The notes beneath the pieces were generated by a model, which worked only from the letters and a program-made list of their open reading frames with translations, did no database searches and was not told the origin of the DNA. A stretch of 11,869 nucleotides of DNA from Planktotalea sp. (lineage in GTDB: Bacteria > Pseudomonadota > Alphaproteobacteria > Rhodobacterales > Rhodobacteraceae): positions 1-11,869 of the forward strand of contig JAHEGL010000014.1 in assembly GCA_024645145.1 (NCBI GenBank), in the 5' to 3' direction. Position numbers and translations under genes: made by a program. The first letter of the stretch is position 1. Each line of letters opens with the position of its first letter. Below, in pieces: positions 1 to 5,110 of this stretch.

Positions 1-74
1 GCTTGCGGCATGGGGCGCTCACATAATTGAAGAACGTCAGGGCCACCCGCCTCGGTGATTTCAACTGCGCGCAT
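1..74 (-). CDS. NAD(P)H:quinone oxidoreductase, N-terminal fragment (runs off the left edge)
   Basis: Only the first 24 codons lie in the window. They read MRAVEITEAGGPDVLQLCER and then PMPQ, which is the typical opening beta-strand of zinc-independent quinone oxidoreductases of the medium-chain dehydrogenase superfamily (QOR / PIG3-like). The family reduces quinones with NAD(P)H in the cytoplasm. The ATG at 72-74 is preceded by a purine-rich ribosome site (AAGAAAGGG, about six bases upstream). COQ9 lies upstream on the same strand with a 178-base gap (75-252), in which I see no convincing terminator and only a weak six-base inverted repeat (96-101 with 109-114). The neighbourhood with COQ9 suggests a quinone-related role, but that is inference. 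The cofactor-binding domain is outside the window, so the exact subfamily cannot be told. Confidence 0.75.
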   Translation of the reverse strand, partial: MRAVEITEAGGPDVLQLCERPMPQ

Positions 75-252
75 GTTCGACCCTTTCTTAAGTCATCCAA
101 GTTCGTTGCTTGGACGCAACTCTATCACTGCATTTAAAAACCGAAAGGGTGCCTATGCTGATCTTGTTGCTGAAAGACCCGACAAACATCAACCTTGCCT
201 CGCCCAAACCCAAACAAGACTTTCAACAAAACAATAGCGAGACATCCCACCC

Positions 253-936
253 CTAGGCGTTCCAGCGCCCGGGCAAGTCATTTCGACGCTCACCGCTCGG
301 TGCCTTCAAAAAGCTCAACGCCCATTTCGGACCAGCGAGTAATGGCTGTAGCAAAGCAGACTCGTTCACTTGCGATTTCACTTTTTCAAAGCGCATCACA
401 TCCTCGATTCGCCGCTCCAGAAAAGCCCATGTATCTGCGTGGTTTTCAGACTGATCCCCAAGCCAAAACAAAACCGTACTGGAATACACAGCACTCAGCG
501 TTGCGCGCTTTGTGTACCAGTTAGAGTCAGTTGAACTATCGCCTAGAGCCGTCCAAATCGCATCGGCCGTGCCCCAAATCAGCTTGGCACCGTCACCCGC
601 ATGGTGTGGCAAAGCGAACAATGTCGTCCCACGACGCACAGCTTCCTTGTCGTCCACAGCGTCAAAGCGGAATCGCACCAATGCGGTGACTTTTTCCGAA
701 TAGCGCATGGCACTTACGTCTTCGCGCTCAAAGCGTGCCAACATCTCTGCGTCACCGCGTAAATGATAGGCAATCGCAAGATCAACAGCGCCGCGAGGAC
801 ACGCAAGATGTGCTATATCAGGCGCGATCCCAGCATCCTGAACAGCAGCTTCAAACGTTGCCGGGCTCCAGCCATCAAATGCCACATGGATCAAGGCAGC
901 GTCTAGAATCTGATCTTTAACAAGTACGTTGTTCAT
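253..936 (-). CDS. COQ9 family protein (rpsU-divergently transcribed protein), ubiquinone biosynthesis
   Basis: The 227-residue product matches the COQ9 family in length and layout. A TetR-like helical N-terminus (about 1-75, with DGWSPATFEAA at 21-31) is followed by the COQ9 C-terminal signature around 137-182: WYTKRATLSAVYSSTVLFWL, then a Thr-Trp, FLERRIEDV block. COQ9 proteins bind lipid and assist the COQ7-type hydroxylation step of ubiquinone synthesis at the inner membrane. This is knowledge of the mitochondrial homologue and is less well tested in bacteria. I prefer the ATG at 934-936 over an in-frame TTG at 958-960; AAAGGA lies about 11 bases before this ATG. The gene diverges from rpsU, an arrangement so common in alphaproteobacteria that the family was once named for it. 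A shared promoter region lies between them. It is followed on the same strand by the quinone oxidoreductase start. Confidence 0.9.
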   Translation of the reverse strand: MNNVLVKDQILDAALIHVAFDGWSPATFEAAVQDAGIAPDIAHLACPRGAVDLAIAYHLRGDAEMLARFEREDVSAMRYSEKVTALVRFRFDAVDDKEAVRRGTTLFALPHHAGDGAKLIWGTADAIWTALGDSSTDSNWYTKRATLSAVYSSTVLFWLGDQSENHADTWAFLERRIEDVMRFEKVKSQVNESALLQPLLAGPKWALSFLKAPSGERRNDLPGRWNA

Positions 937-973
937 CGCTCTACGCGTCCTTTTCAACAAGTTACCGTCTTAC

Positions 974-1002
974 TAGACAATATAGGGGCGCTTTGCTATA
1001 CG
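974..1002 (+). promoter_or_regulatory. Candidate sigma-70-type promoter of rpsU
   Basis: A TAGACA -35-like element (974-979) lies 17 bases before TATACG (997-1002), directed toward rpsU at 1056. The -35 differs from consensus at one position and the -10 at two. It lies almost completely on top of the opposing COQ9 promoter: the two share the base at 979, and the -35 of each abuts the -10 of the other. Confidence 0.45.
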
Positions 1003-1007
1003 GCCAA
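979..1007 (-). promoter_or_regulatory. Candidate sigma-70-type promoter of the COQ9 gene
   Basis: On the - strand a TTGGCC -35-like element (1002-1007) is separated by exactly 17 bases from a TATATT -10-like element (979-984). It points toward the COQ9 start at 936, leaving a leader of roughly 35 bases. The -10 matches consensus at five of six positions and the -35 at four of six. It was found by eye and has not been tested. Confidence 0.5.
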
Positions 1008-1055
1008 TTCCTGCAAATCCTTGCAACTTCAAACTAGAAAGGTGGTGAAAACCAC

Positions 1056-1262
1056 ATGCAGGTTAGTGTTCGTGACAACAATGTCGATCAGGCGCTTCGT
1101 GCCCTGAAGAAAAAGCTCCAGCGTGAAGGTGTTTTTCGTGAAATGAAGCTCAAGCAACATTTCGAGAAGCCGTCCGAGAAAAAAGCACGCGAGAAAGCTG
1201 AAGCTATCCGTCGCTCCCGTAAATTGGCGCGCAAAAAGCTACAGCGTGAAGGTATGCTCTAA
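1056..1262 (+). CDS. rpsU: 30S ribosomal protein S21
   Basis: The 68-residue, strongly basic product begins [20 protein letters not shown] and ends in an [17 protein letters not shown] tail, which is the standard form of small-subunit protein S21 (about 70 residues in most bacteria). S21 sits on the 30S platform near the 3' end of 16S rRNA and helps start translation. The ATG at 1056 has a good ribosome site (GAAAGGTGG, about 9 to 12 bases upstream). The gene diverges from COQ9 and ends just before a strong terminator, so it looks monocistronic. There is no sign of truncation or unusual residues. Bases around its stop codon recur near 2278, see the repeat entry. Confidence 0.97.
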   Translation: MQVSVRDNNVDQALRALKKKLQREGVFREMKLKQHFEKPSEKKAREKAEAIRRSRKLARKKLQREGML

Positions 1263-1298
1263 GCATCTTTTACACGAGCTAGAATGCTTTTGAATTTG

Positions 1299-1330
1299 AA
1301 ACCCCCGTGGATTTACTCTGCGGGGGTTTT
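1299..1330 (+). terminator. Rho-independent terminator of rpsU
   Basis: A perfect nine-base stem, AAACCCCCG (1299-1307) with CGGGGGTTT (1321-1329), encloses a 13-base loop and runs into a short T-rich tract, then GCTTT. It lies 37 bases after the rpsU stop. Confidence 0.9.
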
Positions 1331-1381
1331 GCTTTGGAGCGGCAAGAATGGGTATCGTCAGGCTTGATTGCACAAAATCCC

Positions 1382-1412
1382 TTTACACAAGGGGGCTGAA
1401 TCATGCTGTAAT
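1382..1412 (+). promoter_or_regulatory. Possible promoter of the first CAP lipoprotein gene
   Basis: TTTACA (1382-1387) and TGTAAT (1407-1412) each match sigma-70 consensus at five of six positions, but the 19-base spacing is longer than ideal. The same TTTACAC string occurs at 2427-2433, at nearly the same distance before the second copy's start (68 versus 66 bases). The TGTAAT counterpart there reads TGCCCC in an ungapped comparison. Confidence 0.3.
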
Positions 1413-1447
1413 CACACCACATTTTTCCGACTTTTTCGAGGCCCACG

Positions 1448-2062
1448 ATGTTCAAGTCCATTATCAAGATCACATTCATAGCTGCTGCGCCTTTGTTTCT
1501 CACAGCATGTAATACAACGACCACTCAACCTAGCTCACCAATGCTATCCATGGCCGCGACGACTGTGGCAGGTGTTACCGCTGCTGACATTCTCGCGGTC
1601 GCCAATGGCCCTGTTGATTGGTCCGGACAGAACGGCCCATTCCCAACCGCGATTGTCGGTGGCGACGGGTTTCAAGCCAATCCAACGGATGATGCGTCAT
1701 TTGGTACTTTAATCAACGCGGTAAGAACTGCCACCGGCACGACTGCGCTTACCTATAACGCGCAGCTGGATGCAGCCGCGCAATCACATTCCAATGATAT
1801 GGTTGCGAATGGATACTTCTCTCATACGGGGCAGAATGGATCTACGATAGCATCGCGCGCCCGTGCAGCCGGATACAATTTCACCACGATTGGTGAGAAT
1901 ATTGCACAAGGCCAAACCAACGAAAATTTAGCGATGAATGGCTGAATCAGTTCACCGGGCCACCAAGCGAATAACGTGAACCCAGCTTTCAGAGAGTTTG
2001 GTCTCGGCCGTGCAGGTACAGGTTCAAATACGACTTGGACGCTCATGTTGGGTGCGCAATAG
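1448..2062 (+). pseudogene. CAP-domain (SCP/PR-1 type) lipoprotein, copy 1, interrupted by an in-frame TGA
   Basis: The frame starts at ATG 1448, with GAGG six bases upstream, and encodes a lipoprotein signal peptide with lipobox Leu-Thr-Ala-Cys (Cys21). A CAP domain follows: YNAQLDAAAQSHSNDMVANG near 103-122, FSH with His126, and GEN with Glu150. At codon 166 (1943-1945) the frame meets TGA where copy 2 has Trp TGG, a single-base difference. Beyond it the same frame stays open for 38 codons, through ISSPGHQANN and FGLGRAGTG to a TAG at 2060-2062, matching copy 2 to its last residue. The truncated 165-residue product would lack the conserved SPGH histidine and the final strands of the fold. 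From the Leu-Ser-Met segment on, my hand alignment gives about 140 of 172 positions identical to copy 2. The close conservation downstream suggests a recent nonsense mutation, or a sequencing error. Bacterial CAP proteins are secreted or envelope-bound, and their biochemical role is mostly unknown. Confidence 0.85.
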
Positions 2063-2086
2063 CAATTTTTAACAAACTAAATTGTC

Positions 2087-2116
2087 AAAGGCCCAAACAG
2101 AGCGTTTGGGCCTTTT
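2087..2116 (+). terminator. Rho-independent terminator after CAP copy 1
   Basis: A perfect 12-base stem, AAAGGCCCAAAC (2087-2098) with GTTTGGGCCTTT (2104-2115), has a five-base loop and continues into TTTTGTCTTTT. It stands 25 bases after the ancestral stop of copy 1. No counterpart follows copy 2. Confidence 0.93.
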
Positions 2117-2494
2117 GTCTTTTGGAAAGAGCACCAGCATAATCATCACAAATGCTTCCCCAGTGCGACTACTCGGGCAGGTTGCCAGTGATGGAAGCGA
2201 CACGCACCTTTCATCCCTCGATCATCAATGGTGTCGAACCTTCATTAAATGAATTCTAGTTCGCGTATCAAACAAACCTCTAAGCATCACTTACAAGAGC
2301 TAAAGAACCCTCGCGTTCTACCCAGACCCTAGACATCCTCGACTTAGAATTTTTTGCGTACCTGCTGCACGGCACAGAGTGCAAAGATAATCATCAGATA
2401 TCTTAAGAGAAGTTTGAACTTTTTTCTTTACACGGCGGCACCAAGGAACGATGCCCCTACCGCTTCAAATCATATTTCCCCAAAGGCTCAATTT
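2117..2494. other. Intergenic stretch between the CAP copies
   Basis: This 378-base stretch has no gene I can support. It contains the 25-base rpsU-end repeat (2278-2302), an AT-rich run around 2405-2430 and the TTTACAC element at 2427-2433. An in-frame TTG at 2354 would extend CAP copy 2 upstream by 47 codons, but the translated extension has no signal peptide character, so I treat it as non-coding leader. I see no strong promoter, RNA gene or inverted repeat. Confidence 0.6.
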
Positions 2495-3118
2495 GTGCTT
2501 AAGCCCTTTAAAAAATCATTTCTTTTAGCGCTACCCGCTGTCTTGCTGAGCGCATGTAATAGCACGACGCCGGTCGCGCCTGTTGTGGCAACGCCAGCGC
2601 TTTCCATGGCTGCAACTTCTGTCGCTAGCGTGACTGCCACAGATATTCTGAACATAGCCAACGGCCCTGTCGACTGGACCGGTCAGAACGGCCCATTTCC
2701 GACGACAATCTCTGGCGGCGATGGGTTCCAAGCGAATCCAACCGCAGATGCTTCTCTCGGCACATTGATCAATGCTGTGCGCACCGCTGCGGGCACAAAG
2801 CCGCTAACCTATAGCGCTCAACTCGATGCCGCGGCACAAGCTCCTTCTGAGGATATGGTCGCCAACGGTTATCTAGCACACGTGGGGCTAAATGGATCCA
2901 CCATCGCATCACGTGCCCGCGCAGCAGGATACAATTTTATAGCGATTGGTGAGAACATTGCCCGAGGCCAAGCAAACGAAAATTTAGCGATGAATGGTTG
3001 GATCAGCTCGCCCGGACATCAAGAAAACAACGTCAGGCCAGTCTTTGAGGAGTTTGGACTTGGTCGCGCCGGAACAGGTTTAAACACAACTTGGACTTTG
3101 ATGCTTGGCCTACAATAG
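2495..3118 (+). CDS. CAP-domain (SCP/PR-1 type) lipoprotein, copy 2
   Basis: I place the start at GTG 2495, with AAAGG eight bases upstream, because from there the protein aligns without a gap to copy 1 at the signal peptide. It gives 207 residues: a lysine-bearing N-terminus, a hydrophobic stretch, lipobox Leu-Ser-Ala-Cys (Cys21), a Thr/Pro/Ala-rich linker to about 36, then the CAP domain. It keeps the usual cavity residues His129 (YLAH), Glu153 (GEN) and His175 (SPGH), plus the Trp169 that is a stop in copy 1. The helix that reads SHSNDM in copy 1 reads APSEDM here, losing a commonly seen His, and FSH has become LAH. The product should be lipid-anchored in the cell envelope. The function of bacterial CAP proteins is unsettled; roles as hydrolase or ligand binder have been suggested for relatives. 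It has no terminator of its own: tRNA-Ala begins nine bases later on the other strand. Confidence 0.85.
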   Translation: MLKPFKKSFLLALPAVLLSACNSTTPVAPVVATPALSMAATSVASVTATDILNIANGPVDWTGQNGPFPTTISGGDGFQANPTADASLGTLINAVRTAAGTKPLTYSAQLDAAAQAPSEDMVANGYLAHVGLNGSTIASRARAAGYNFIAIGENIARGQANENLAMNGWISSPGHQENNVRPVFEEFGLGRAGTGLNTTWTLMLGLQ

Positions 3119-3126
3119 ACGGTAAA

Positions 3127-3202
3127 TGGTGGAGCCTAGGGGGATCGAACCCCTGACCTCCTGCATGCCATGCAGGCGCTCTCCCAGCTGAGCTAAGGCC
3201 CC
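3127..3202 (-). tRNA. tRNA-Ala (anticodon GGC)
   Basis: The - strand folds into a complete 76-base cloverleaf with an encoded CCA end. The acceptor stem pairs GGGGCCT with AGGCTCC and contains the G3:U70 wobble pair recognised by alanyl-tRNA synthetase. The D arm reads AGCTCAGCTGGGAGAGC. The anticodon stem CCTGC/GCAGG carries a seven-base loop ATGGCAT, giving anticodon GGC for GCC codons. The T arm contains GGTTCGATC. It lies downstream of the TIGR02300-type gene on the same strand and converges with CAP copy 2. Confidence 0.97.
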
Positions 3203-3232
3203 AAATAAGACGCGCACGACTACATGGACGCG

Positions 3233-3261
3233 ATTCTAGGCAAGGATAACATCGGGATCAA
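3233..3261 (-). promoter_or_regulatory. Candidate promoter of tRNA-Ala
   Basis: On the - strand TTGATC (3256-3261) and TAGAAT (3233-3238) are separated by exactly 17 bases. The -10 differs from consensus at one base. A GC-rich discriminator (CGCGTCC) follows, as is common in stable RNA promoters under stringent control. The mature tRNA would start about 30 bases after the -10. The -35 lies inside one arm of the hairpin at 3248-3285. Confidence 0.55.
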
Positions 3262-3285
3262 GTAAATTCATATGACCCCGATGTT
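3248..3285 (-). terminator. Hairpin after the TIGR02300-type gene, possible terminator
   Basis: AACATCGGGATCA (3248-3260) pairs with TGACCCCGATGTT (3273-3285) over 13 positions with one G-T wobble, leaving a 12-base loop. It begins ten bases after the stop of the - strand gene. On neither strand is it followed by a real T tract, so it may be a weak terminator or an mRNA 3'-end stabiliser rather than a classic intrinsic terminator. Confidence 0.5.
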
Positions 3286-3295
3286 GAATCTTTAT

Positions 3296-3625
3296 CTAGC
3301 TGTCGTCGTCGTCCGAAGCGACATCCGCAATTTCGTCTAGCGAAACTGTGTCGTCATCATCGTCGTCCAGCACATCATCGCCAAGGTCCAGATCGACGTC
3401 TTCGTCGTCATCGAGGATCACTTCATCAGCGTCATCGACCTCTGTATCTTTGGCTTTCTTTGTTGCCGCGTCTTCAGCGTCAGCTGCGATCATCCGGCTT
3501 TTGCCGTTTTCCATCTCGATCGTCTCGCCTGTATATGGGCTAACAATCGGATTTTTGTTAAGATCGTAAAATCGCTTACCCGTGGTCGGGCACAGGCGCT
3601 TGACGCCCCATTCTTCCTTGGGCAT
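3296..3625 (-). CDS. TIGR02300 family protein: small protein with CPTTGKRFYDLNK head and Asp-rich tail
   Basis: The 109-residue product has two parts. Residues 1-45 hold the conserved head, MPKEEWGVKRLCPTTGKRFY then DLNKNPIVSPYTGE, with a single Cys12. From about residue 60 to the end the chain is dominated by Asp and Glu, including a DDDDDD run and a DDDDS end, so it is very acidic and probably disordered. This combination is the hallmark of an alphaproteobacterial family of unknown function (TIGR02300). I see no signal peptide or membrane segment, so it should be cytoplasmic. The ATG at 3623-3625 has a strong ribosome site (GAGGA, seven bases upstream). A TTGACA string lies on the - strand near 3692, but I find no matching -10. 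The family's function is unknown; nucleic-acid mimicry or cation binding by the tail would be speculation. Confidence 0.9.
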   Translation of the reverse strand: MPKEEWGVKRLCPTTGKRFYDLNKNPIVSPYTGETIEMENGKSRMIAADAEDAATKKAKDTEVDDADEVILDDDEDVDLDLGDDVLDDDDDDTVSLDEIADVASDDDDS

Positions 3626-3730
3626 GAAAATTCCTCACGAATTAATTGGTCTTTCGACGGTCAACGGCAACTGCCACAACCTAAGAAGAGTGTCAAAGGC
3701 TTTGCGGCGATTTACCAGACTGGGGTGCAT

Positions 3731-4417
3731 ATGGGGCAGCATATTTTGGACGGCAACCCTCCGGTGGCGATAATTTTACGAAAATCCACACGCGCAAAAC
3801 GGATTTCGTTAAGAATTAGCCAACTAGATGGGCGCGTAACGCTGACTTTGCCGCGTCATGTGAGTGAAGCAGAGGGAATCGCCTTTGCGCGCGAAAAGCA
3901 AACTTGGCTCAGAGGGCATCTAGAGAAGCGCGGAGAAGATCAAACAATCACATTAGGCGCGAGCTTTCCTATTGAGGGCGTGGACAGAGAGCTTGTCGCA
4001 GGCTCGGGCAAACGAGTTGTATTGGACAGCGAAACGCTTCAAGTGCCGGGGAAACCAGAGCAAATCGCGCCGCGTGTACAGGCATTCTTGAAGCAAATGG
4101 CGCGTGACAAACTTGCGGCAGCGTCTGACCATTATGCCGATACTTTGGGGAAACCATATTCGCGACTTACCCTTCGCGACACGCGATCACGTTGGGGGTC
4201 TTGCTCCAGTGCCGGTGCATTAATGTACTCATGGCGGTTGATTCTGTGCCCACCAGAGGTTTTGCGCTATGTCGCGGCACATGAAGTGGCGCATCTTGCT
4301 GAGATGAATCACTCCAGCGCGTTTTGGGATACGGTTACCCGCATACATGGACCATATGCAGAGCCTCGTGCTTGGTTGCGCAAGAATGGCAGTGGATTGC
4401 ACAGCTATAAATTCTGA
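3731..4417 (+). CDS. YgjP-type M48 family metallopeptidase (DUF45)
   Basis: The product is 228 residues from ATG 3731; an in-frame GTG at 3725 would add two. No strong ribosome site precedes either, only a GGGG/GGTG run. The C-terminal half carries the whole YgjP signature: DTRSRWGSCSSAG (150-162), a WRLI strand, then the zinc motif His184-Glu185-Val-Ala-His188 and NHSSAFW with the third ligand candidate His194. The N-terminal half (about 12-110) is the usual beta-rich region of the family, with a basic KSTRAKRISLRIS segment. These are soluble, single-domain, SprT/WLM-like putative zinc proteases, cytoplasmic and with mostly unknown substrates. All catalytic residues are present, so it should be active. 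It diverges from the TIGR02300-type gene over about 105 bases and ends 39 bases before the GntR gene on the same strand. Confidence 0.92.
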   Translation: MGQHILDGNPPVAIILRKSTRAKRISLRISQLDGRVTLTLPRHVSEAEGIAFAREKQTWLRGHLEKRGEDQTITLGASFPIEGVDRELVAGSGKRVVLDSETLQVPGKPEQIAPRVQAFLKQMARDKLAAASDHYADTLGKPYSRLTLRDTRSRWGSCSSAGALMYSWRLILCPPEVLRYVAAHEVAHLAEMNHSSAFWDTVTRIHGPYAEPRAWLRKNGSGLHSYKF

Positions 4418-4437
4418 TCTCTTGACCTGCCTAACCT

Positions 4438-4449
4438 TTGTGATCACAA
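4438..4449 (+). promoter_or_regulatory. Palindromic candidate operator before the GntR gene
   Basis: TTGTGATCACAA is a perfect 12-base palindrome ending seven bases before the GntR start codon. FCD-type GntR proteins commonly bind short palindromes with TTGT/ACAA-like ends, so autoregulation is plausible. A TTGACC -35-like string sits at 4422-4427, but no matching -10 is clear. The half-sites also resemble Crp/Fnr sites, though those have a wider centre. Confidence 0.45.
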
Positions 4450-4456
4450 GGCTAGG

Positions 4457-5107
4457 ATGTTGATTACTCCACGCACTTCAGAAATCCCCGCAGCAGCCCA
4501 TGACCGTGTATACCGGACGCTGCGTTCGCGCATCATGTACGGCGATATTGCGCCCGGCCAATCGATGACCCTGCGCGGAATTGGCGAGGAATTCGAAGTT
4601 TCGATGACTCCAGCGCGGGAAGCCGTGCGCCGACTTGTTGCAGAGGGTGCGTTGTCAATGTCGAGTTCCGGTCGCGTTTCGACGCCTGAGCTTAGCAGTG
4701 AACGAATCGAAGAACTTGCTGCCCTACGCGCTTTGATCGAAGTTGAACTGGCGAGCCGAGCGCTCCCGCGCGCGCACATGGCGCTTATCGAACGTCTGCA
4801 AATGATCAACACGTCCATCGCAGAGCAAATCGCACGACAAGATGCCGTTGGATACATCCGCACTAACCTAGAATTTCACCGCACCCTATATCTGCGCGCT
4901 CAAGCCCCTGCGATGCTCGCGATGGCAGAACAAGTCTGGCTACAACTCGGCCCCACCATGCGCGCGCTTTATGGGCGTTTGCGGCGCAAAGAACTGCCGC
5001 ATTTTCATCGCCTTATAGTAGCTGCCTTGAAAGCAGGGGATGAACCCGGTCTGCGCATTGCTGTGCGTTCTGATGTGACACAAGGTTTGAAGATGCTAGC
5101 CCGCTAA
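4457..5107 (+). CDS. GntR family transcriptional regulator, FCD (FadR-like) subfamily
   Basis: The 216-residue protein has an N-terminal winged helix-turn-helix (about 14-78): VYRTLRSRIMYGDIAPGQ, LRGIGEEFEVSMTPAREAVR as the recognition region, and the wing ending near VSTPEL. The all-helical ligand domain of the FCD type fills 82-212, opening with ERIEELAALRALIEVELA. In FCD domains a metal is held by Asp/Asn and three His. Here N137-x3-H141 and H184 fit, while the last helix has Ser-Asp (205-206) and no His, so the metal site may be altered. Such proteins sense small carboxylates or amino acids and usually repress nearby catabolic genes. The ATG at 4457 has AAGG five bases upstream. The stop lies three bases from the stop of the converging aminotransferase. 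Control of the aminotransferase/cyclodeaminase pair is inferred from position only. Confidence 0.92.
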   Translation: MLITPRTSEIPAAAHDRVYRTLRSRIMYGDIAPGQSMTLRGIGEEFEVSMTPAREAVRRLVAEGALSMSSSGRVSTPELSSERIEELAALRALIEVELASRALPRAHMALIERLQMINTSIAEQIARQDAVGYIRTNLEFHRTLYLRAQAPAMLAMAEQVWLQLGPTMRALYGRLRRKELPHFHRLIVAALKAGDEPGLRIAVRSDVTQGLKMLAR

Positions 5108-5110
5108 GCA

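Larger units (their letters stand above)
1257..3118 (+). repeat. Diverged tandem duplication of the CAP lipoprotein gene with upstream DNA
   Basis: Two units appear to be tandem copies: about 1257-2062 and about 2278-3118. The coding parts are alike throughout (1448-2062 and 2495-3118). Upstream, bases 1257-1281 (from just before the rpsU stop codon) match 2278-2302 at 22 of 25 positions without gaps, and TTTACAC recurs at 1382 and 2427. The rpsU terminator is not kept in the second unit, and bases before 2278 do not resemble rpsU. This supports a duplication whose left end lay near the rpsU stop codon, followed by decay of the non-coding part. The short match could in principle be chance. 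Confidence 0.6.

Noticed and set aside
96..114. Inverted repeat TCCAAG/CTTGGA before the quinone oxidoreductase start as a terminator or operator
   Set aside because: The stem has only six bases, has no T tract, and short repeats of this size occur by chance.
1943..1945. TGA in CAP copy 1 as a selenocysteine codon or an alternative genetic code
   Set aside because: The paralogue has Trp rather than Cys at this position, other genes in the window use TGA as a stop (YgjP-type, CinA), and no selenocysteine-type hairpin is evident just after it.
2354..2494. TTG at 2354 as start of CAP copy 2, giving a 254-residue protein
   Set aside because: The extra 47 residues do not form a signal peptide and would bury the lipoprotein signal internally. 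The GTG at 2495 aligns exactly with the start of copy 1 and has a ribosome site.
3127..3202. tRNA-Ala as an integration site for a mobile element
   Set aside because: I see no integrase gene and no duplicated tRNA 3' end elsewhere in the window, and both neighbours look chromosomal.
3348..3569. Serine-rich + strand open frame opposite the acidic gene
   Set aside because: It is the complement of the Asp codons (GAT/GAC) of the TIGR02300-type gene, and the real protein has the conserved family head.
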